Assembly (NCBI GenBank): GCA_947624965.1 | Contig: CANQMN010000005.1 | Coordinates: forward strand, 1 to 36,441 | Origin: an uncultured Clostridia bacterium | GTDB lineage: Bacteria > Bacillota > Clostridia > Christensenellales > Borkfalkiaceae | Direction of reading: 5' to 3' | DNA length: 36,441 nt | In this document: positions 32,583-36,441 of the stretch, piece by piece | Layout: every line of letters begins with the position of its first letter | Numbering within the stretch: position 1 is the stretch's first letter | Made by a program: the position numbers and the translations under genes | Notes under the pieces: generated by a model | What the model was told of the DNA's origin: nothing | What the model saw: only the letters and a program-made list of their open reading frames with translations | Database searches by the model: none

Positions 32583-33242
32583 ATGGCAACTGCAATATCA
32601 AGACCCAACTTCGGTCCGCTGGAAGACAACATCATCGTCTGCGTCAAAAAAGCGGGCGATTATCCCGTCAACCAGCCGATCAACGTGGATTCGGACGGTA
32701 TGTTGTTTTTCTATCAAAACGGCGAATATGTAGGTGAAAAAGAAGTTTACGCACAATTCAAAACCGCTGTCCTGAACAAGAAGAACATCAACTCAAACGG
32801 AAAGAAGTTGAGCAAGGGGCTCTTCGCCAAGGAGTATAAAAACGTCGCTATCTTTTGGCTTCTGCGGTATACGGAAGAGCTTCGCTTTTCGGATACCGTA
32901 ACGACCAAAAAAGGGTTCGAGGGCAAATACGGTTTGTACTTGAAAATGGATCTCATGCAGATCGACCACGAGAAATTCACGAAGATGTTGCGCGAAACGA
33001 AGATCGGGACCGACAAGGATCAGATCATCATTACAAAAGACGTCGTGCGCGACATCGCAAAGGACCGCATCAACGGCGCAATGGAGACCATTCTCGACGA
33101 CTGTCACGGGCACATCTATAATGCCGCAAAGTTACCCTCCCTCGCCATTCACAATTCGCTGTGCTCGTATCTCAGAAGCGAACTCTCAAAAATAGGATTG
33201 GATGGGAACTACCATATCTCCGGTTTGCCCACCGTTATGTAA
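32583..33242 (+). CDS. SPFH/virion-core-like soluble protein, copy 2 (tentative)
   Basis: The 219-residue paralogue of the preceding protein starts with the same MATAISRPNFGP and keeps DTVTTKKG(F/Y)xGKY, DKFT/EKFTKML and VVRDIxxxRxxGAMETILD. The region around residues 55-75 and the C-terminus (HISGLPTVM) have diverged, so the copies may have specialised or form hetero-oligomers. A GAGGAGG SD precedes ATG 32583. The same caution on fold assignment applies as for copy 1. Confidence 0.7.
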   Translation: MATAISRPNFGPLEDNIIVCVKKAGDYPVNQPINVDSDGMLFFYQNGEYVGEKEVYAQFKTAVLNKKNINSNGKKLSKGLFAKEYKNVAIFWLLRYTEELRFSDTVTTKKGFEGKYGLYLKMDLMQIDHEKFTKMLRETKIGTDKDQIIITKDVVRDIAKDRINGAMETILDDCHGHIYNAAKLPSLAIHNSLCSYLRSELSKIGLDGNYHISGLPTVM

Positions 33243-33258
33243 AACAGCGCAAAATTTT

Positions 33259-33294
33259 ATGCCGCCCGCGGCTTTGCCGCGGGCGGCATTCTTT
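33259..33294 (+). terminator. Terminator of SPFH-like copy 2
   Basis: The same 14-bp stem at 33259-33272 and 33276-33289, but with loop TTT rather than AAA, that is, the hairpin is in the opposite orientation. CTTTTT follows. It separates convergent genes. Confidence 0.88.
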
Positions 33295-34566
33295 TTACCT
33301 GATTATCACCAACTTTTTTCGCGCGCGGGTAATGGCGGTGTACAGCCATTGCCTTCCGTTTTCAAAATACGCGCTCTCGTCCACCACGACGACGGAATCG
33401 TACTCCGAGCCCTGCGCCTTGTGGCAAGTTACGGCGTAGGCGAACTCGAAGCGGCACACCGTCTCCTCCCGCCGCACGCGCGCCGCGCGGTGGGCTTCAT
33501 AGTTGCTCTCGTGCACGAGCGCGCCGTCCTGCATGAAATACGCCTTGTCCCCGTAACCGTGCAGATATCTCCCCTCCGTAAAGACGCCCGTGTCGAAGGG
33601 CAGATCGTACGCCGTGTCTTCGAGGAAGTCGGCGCGGAAGTCGAGCGCGCCCAGCCCGTCCCCGAACGGGCGCACGTTGAAACACGTCCCGATGATGCCG
33701 TTCACGAGATGATAGTTTTTCTCCGCGTCGAGCGCCTTGCTCCAATCGTTGCGCGTGCAGATGAGCTTTTCCCCGTCTACGGGGAGTTTCTCCGTTTGCG
33801 GAATGCCGCGAAATTCCCGCGTCTTCGCGTTGACATAGGCACGCGTGCGGTTGGCGCCCACGATGATCTGGTCCGCATTGCAAAAGAGCTCGCGAAGGCG
33901 CGCCTCCGTGAGCGCGCGGCGGGGAACGATCTCCACCCCCTCCCCGTACGTGCCGTAGGGAAGAAATTCCCCCGCGCGGGCGCGGGTGGCGAGCCGCACG
34001 ATGGCGCTCTCCTCCTGCCGCACGATCTGCGTGAGCGTCGCGCAGGGCATCGTGAGCAGAGAGTTGCTCCCGCCCACGGGAGGGAGCTGGGCGGGATCGC
34101 CGCAGAAGAGACATTTCACGCCGAAGGAGAGAAGGTCGCGCAAAACTTCGTCGGAGACCATGCTCGTCTCGTCCACGACGATGAGCTTGATCTTGGAGTC
34201 GATTTTTTCCCGCTTCGTGAAGCGCAAAAACCGCTCGGAGACGACGACGCCGTCCTCGTCCGCCTCGATATCCTCCTCGCGGATATAGATGAGGCTGTGC
34301 ACGGTGCTCGCGGGCGTGCCGCCGCGGATGAGCACGGAAGCCGCCTTGCCCGTGGGCGCGACGAACGCCGCACTCTCGCCCGCGACGAGCCCGAGTTTTT
34401 TCACCACGCGGTCGAGGAGATAGGTCTTGCCCGTCCCCGCATAGCCGCAGAGCACGAAGATCTGCGTATCGAGATGGACGTACCACTCCTCGATGAGCGC
34501 CTCCGCCTCCTCTTGGTCGCGCGTCAGATTGTAAGAGGCGGGCACGCCGCCGAATTGCTTCCGCAT
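33295..34566 (-). CDS. RecD/Dda-like SF1B DNA helicase
   Basis: The 423-residue protein has helicase motif I GYAGTGKTYLL, motif Ia APTGKAA, motif II IVVDETSMVSDE, motif III CGDPAQLPPVG, and C-terminal motifs YAVTCHKAQGSEYDSVVV and LYTAITRARKKLVI. This is the compact AAA_30/UvrD_C_2 layout of Dda- and RecD2-type 5'-3' helicases, without the long N-terminal region of RecD2, so it may act alone in repair or replication. ATG 34566 lies only six bases after a -10 box (TACAAT) and has no SD, pointing to leaderless translation. Confidence 0.9.
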   Translation of the reverse strand: MRKQFGGVPASYNLTRDQEEAEALIEEWYVHLDTQIFVLCGYAGTGKTYLLDRVVKKLGLVAGESAAFVAPTGKAASVLIRGGTPASTVHSLIYIREEDIEADEDGVVVSERFLRFTKREKIDSKIKLIVVDETSMVSDEVLRDLLSFGVKCLFCGDPAQLPPVGGSNSLLTMPCATLTQIVRQEESAIVRLATRARAGEFLPYGTYGEGVEIVPRRALTEARLRELFCNADQIIVGANRTRAYVNAKTREFRGIPQTEKLPVDGEKLICTRNDWSKALDAEKNYHLVNGIIGTCFNVRPFGDGLGALDFRADFLEDTAYDLPFDTGVFTEGRYLHGYGDKAYFMQDGALVHESNYEAHRAARVRREETVCRFEFAYAVTCHKAQGSEYDSVVVVDESAYFENGRQWLYTAITRARKKLVIIR

Positions 34567-34572
34567 GCGTCC

Positions 34573-34601
34573 ATTGTACCATATCCGCGCGGAATTTGCA
34601 A
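34573..34601 (-). promoter_or_regulatory. Helicase promoter, apparently leaderless
   Basis: On the minus strand TTGCAA (34601-34596) and TACAAT (34578-34573) are 17 bp apart, and six bases then lead to ATG 34566. The layout is the same as for the GDPD gene at 6496. Confidence 0.65.
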
Positions 34602-34627
34602 ACGTTTGTTCAATGATTTTGCAAAAA

Positions 34628-35029
34628 TTACGGGAGCGCGAATTTCGCGAAGAGCAGTCGCCCGCCGAGGTTGTGCTCGATCGCGAGCGCGCCGCCCTCG
34701 AAGGAAAACGTGCGGGGAAGGTCCCTTCCGCGGCTCGGGACAAGCAGCCTTATCTCGTCCCCGTCCGGAGAGACCTCGTACCCGCCCGAATATTCCCCGT
34801 CCGAAAAGGGCGTCGCATAGGAGAGCGTGAACGTCCCGTCGTAGCCGAGTTCCAGTTCGATGCTGTCGAAATAGGGAAGCATGTCCTTCCCGCCCAGCGT
34901 GAGCTCTTCGCAGACGTACACGCCCGCATACGGGCGGGAGATCTCCGCAAGCGTCGTCATTTCGGAGACGTCGCACGCCGACAGCGGCAAAAGGAGCGGC
35001 AAAAAAACAAACGCAAATAATTTCCGCAT
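34628..35029 (-). CDS. Small lipoprotein of unknown function
   Basis: The 133-residue protein has a signal peptide with lipobox LPLSAC at Cys19. The mature part is a small beta-rich domain (YAGVYVCEELTLGGKDM, DSIELELGYDGTFTLSYATPF, GGYEVSPDGDEIRLLV) resembling lipocalin-like or META-type anchored domains in pattern only. No family is recognised. The start codon lies in the loop of a 12-bp hairpin that also looks like a terminator. It follows the C_GCAxxG_C_C gene by 42 bp. Confidence 0.8.
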   Translation of the reverse strand: MRKLFAFVFLPLLLPLSACDVSEMTTLAEISRPYAGVYVCEELTLGGKDMLPYFDSIELELGYDGTFTLSYATPFSDGEYSGGYEVSPDGDEIRLLVPSRGRDLPRTFSFEGGALAIEHNLGGRLLFAKFALP

Positions 35030-35045
35030 GGAAAAATTATTTGCG
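35012..35045 (-). terminator. Hairpin with T-run overlapping the lipoprotein start codon
   Basis: CGCAAATAATTT and AAATTATTTGCG (35034-35045 and 35012-35023) are perfectly complementary, with ATG in the 10-nt loop. On the minus strand the stem is followed by TTTGTTTTTTT. It may end the upstream transcript, hide or display the start codon, or both. Confidence 0.6.
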
Positions 35046-35071
35046 TTTCGGAAAAAATCATGCAGTCCGCG

Positions 35072-35515
35072 TTACAGTCTGCCCCGCTCGCGGCACATCG
35101 TTTCGAGCAATTCCGCGGCGTCCGCGACGAGCTCGGCGCAGGGACGCTTCTTATAATACGTCTCCGTGCGCCGTTCGGGCACGGGCGCGCGGTCGGGCGG
35201 GACGCCCGCCCCCGCGAGAAGTTCCCCGCAGATGATGCTGCCGTTCTTTTCGCGGAACCGCTCCGCGAACTCCTGCACGGCGGCGTACAGCGCGGGCCTG
35301 GGCATCTCGGGAAAGAGCAGCCCCATCGCGAGGACCGCCCCCGAGACCGCGCCGCACGTGAGGCGCATCCTGCCCATGCCGCCCCCCATCGGCGCGCCGA
35401 CGGCGCGGAGAAACGCCTCGTCCGTGCCGAGGTCCTCCGCAAAGGCGAGCAGGGTCGCCTGCGCGCAGTTGTATCCTTCCTTGAAAAGTTCTTTCGCTCT
35501 CTCCGCTCTCGTCAT
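35072..35515 (-). CDS. C_GCAxxG_C_C family protein
   Basis: The 147-residue protein has the family cysteine pattern: GYNCAQATL (Cys17), LTCGAVSGAVLAMG, SIICGELL and a late Cys in RPCAELV. Such proteins are found in anaerobes and are thought to be redox or metal-binding, but their reaction is unknown. Its ATG lies one base after the stop of the MBL-fold hydrolase gene, so translation is probably coupled. A repeated glycine segment (GAPMGGGMGRMR) precedes the second cysteine. Confidence 0.85.
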   Translation of the reverse strand: MTRAERAKELFKEGYNCAQATLLAFAEDLGTDEAFLRAVGAPMGGGMGRMRLTCGAVSGAVLAMGLLFPEMPRPALYAAVQEFAERFREKNGSIICGELLAGAGVPPDRAPVPERRTETYYKKRPCAELVADAAELLETMCRERGRL

Positions 35516-35516
35516 G

Positions 35517-36290
35517 TTACACCTCGTACCAGACGTCCTCTTCCGGCGTCCAAAGTTTCGCCTCCGGCAAAATTTCCCGCGCGGCAGGCGCGAACTTTTT
35601 CACGTCCACGGCGTGCGTGAAGGGCGGGAACGAATCGTCGAAATGGTCTATCATCACGGCTTTCGGGCAAAACGTTTGGAGAAATTTGCCCATATAGCGG
35701 TGCATCCCGCACCGCCCCTGATAGGGAAAGACGAGAAGGTCCGCCCCCTGCGGGTACTCCGTGTTGGCGTCCATGCCCGCGGACCCGAGCACGACGACGC
35801 GCTTCTCCCCGTCCGAGATGTCCAGCGCGAAGATGTCCCTTCCGATGGGAAACTTTTTCGAGGTCTTCAACAGTCCGACGGACGTTGCAAAGTGCAACCA
35901 TGTCTTGGGTTTGAACACAATGCCGAGCACGGTGCCCGCATCGAACTTGCAGTGTCCGCTCTGATAGGTGCGCACGGTGAACGCCCCCACGCGGTGCATC
36001 TCGTTGGCGGCAAGCGGCTGCATGCTATCCGTATCCATGCCGTTCGCACGGGCGTGGGCGATGCCGTTTTCGGAGACGTAGACCCGCTGTCCGCCGCCCG
36101 TAAAGGCGTTTATGTCCTTGAAATGGTCGAAATGAGGATGGGTGATGAAGATCGCCTCCACGCGGGACGCCTCCTCCACGGGGACGCGGCGGAGGGCGGG
36201 ATTGCCCTCTTTAAGATGGGGATCGATGAGAATGCGGGTATCCCCGCTCTCCAAGAGCAACGTCGCCGTACCGTACCACTTGATCTTCAT
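35517..36290 (-). CDS. MBL-fold metal-dependent hydrolase
   Basis: The 257-residue protein has the metallo-beta-lactamase-fold start MKIKWYGTATLLLESGDTRILIDPH and the zinc motif HPHFDH at 51-56, then GHCKFD near 115, LGSAGMD near 170 and a late MIDHFDD. It resembles UlaG/UPF0173-like hydrolases; substrate unknown. I chose ATG 36290, preceded by GAGGAGAGCGT; a longer frame upstream crosses promoter DNA. A TATACT near 36336 may be the -10 box. It forms an operon with the C_GCAxxG_C_C gene. Confidence 0.85.
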   Translation of the reverse strand: MKIKWYGTATLLLESGDTRILIDPHLKEGNPALRRVPVEEASRVEAIFITHPHFDHFKDINAFTGGGQRVYVSENGIAHARANGMDTDSMQPLAANEMHRVGAFTVRTYQSGHCKFDAGTVLGIVFKPKTWLHFATSVGLLKTSKKFPIGRDIFALDISDGEKRVVVLGSAGMDANTEYPQGADLLVFPYQGRCGMHRYMGKFLQTFCPKAVMIDHFDDSFPPFTHAVDVKKFAPAAREILPEAKLWTPEEDVWYEV

Positions 36291-36370
36291 ACGCTCTCCT
36301 CTTTTGCGCGGGAAATCCCTCCGCTTCCCCATGCAAGAGAGTATACCACAAGCATACGAAAAACGCAAAG

Positions 36371-36400
36371 AAAAAAGACCGCGCACGCGGTCTTTTTTTT
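36371..36400. terminator. Bidirectional intrinsic terminator
   Basis: AAAAAAGACCGCG and CGCGGTCTTTTTT flank a two-base loop, giving T-runs on both strands. On the minus strand it ends the partial gene at the window edge. Confidence 0.92.
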
Positions 36401-36402
36401 AC

Positions 36403-36441
36403 TTATTTCCCCTTGACGCGGGCGACGTCCACGTTGTCCTT
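36403..36441 (-). CDS. C-terminal end of an unidentified protein (partial)
   Basis: Reading leftward from the window edge the frame gives KDNVDVARVKGK and then TAA at 36405-36403, directly before a strong terminator. Only 12 codons are visible, so the product cannot be named. Confidence 0.6.
   Translation of the reverse strand, partial: KDNVDVARVKGK

Larger units (their letters stand above)
31633..33242 (+). repeat. Tandem duplication with 871-bp period
   Basis: The unit contains promoter, leader and an SPFH-like gene. Promoter boxes (31640 and 32511) and starts (31712 and 32583) are all offset by 871 bp, and the terminator hairpins by 868 (31532 to 32400) and 859 bp (32400 to 33259). About 70 bp around the promoter and leader (31633-31702 and 32504-32573) are essentially identical, while the coding parts have drifted considerably. 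Confidence 0.88.

Overview
The window looks like part of a chromosome from an uncultured, GC-rich gut-type Clostridia bacterium. An intact sporulation sigma factor (SigK), a type III glutamine synthetase, Big_2-type and InlB/Flg_new-type surface proteins, Firmicutes-style promoters and strong GGAGG ribosome-binding sites all point that way. Placement near Christensenellales/Borkfalkia-like lineages is only a guess. Most genes are on the minus strand. There are no rRNA, tRNA or CRISPR features that I can see.

Layout. 1-646: 3.2 copies of a 202-bp tandem repeat. 661-2087: an MGMT-like alkyltransferase domain gene overlapping an ADP-ribosylglycohydrolase gene. 2318-4600: an AT-rich type II restriction-modification island (controller, endonuclease, methylase) inserted at the 3' end of lepA, leaving a 274-bp duplicate of the lepA end plus a fragment of a second MGMT-like gene. 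4594-7787: lepA, a divergent glycerophosphodiesterase, and a ferritin-like protein. 7898-8864: a mosaic of GC-rich hairpin repeats, with a sister array at 20504-21282. 8887-16330: an operon for an ABC ATPase, a polytopic permease and a 1703-residue Ig-like/beta-helix surface protein. 16562-16715: 19-bp perfect inverted repeats enclosing a consensus promoter, directly beside a tyrosine recombinase gene (16748-17662). 18264-20342: glutamine synthetase III. 21309-22379: a lipoprotein whose promoter carries a G9 tract in its spacer. 22541-24548 and 29683-31520: two paralogous modules, each an XRE repressor divergent from an 8-TM protein with two zinc ribbons. Between them lie sigK, a GH51 arabinofuranosidase lipoprotein and aspS. 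31712-33242: tandem SPFH-like paralogues with near-identical promoters. 33295-36441: a RecD/Dda-like helicase, a small lipoprotein, a C_GCAxxG_C_C protein, an MBL-fold hydrolase and the last 12 codons of another gene.

How it fits together. The most exciting signal is surface-protein variation. The ABC/Ig-protein operon appears to be controlled by an invertible promoter, drawn here in the ON orientation, with its likely recombinase next door. A second surface lipoprotein has a promoter of the slipped-strand type. The other notable system is the twice-occurring XRE / double-zinc-ribbon membrane-protein module, one copy of which sits beside SPFH-like proteins. The combination recalls zinc-ribbon/SPFH membrane-stress loci such as Bacillus ydjGHI, but I do not recognise it as described. 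All assignments come from reading the sequence; no search was run.
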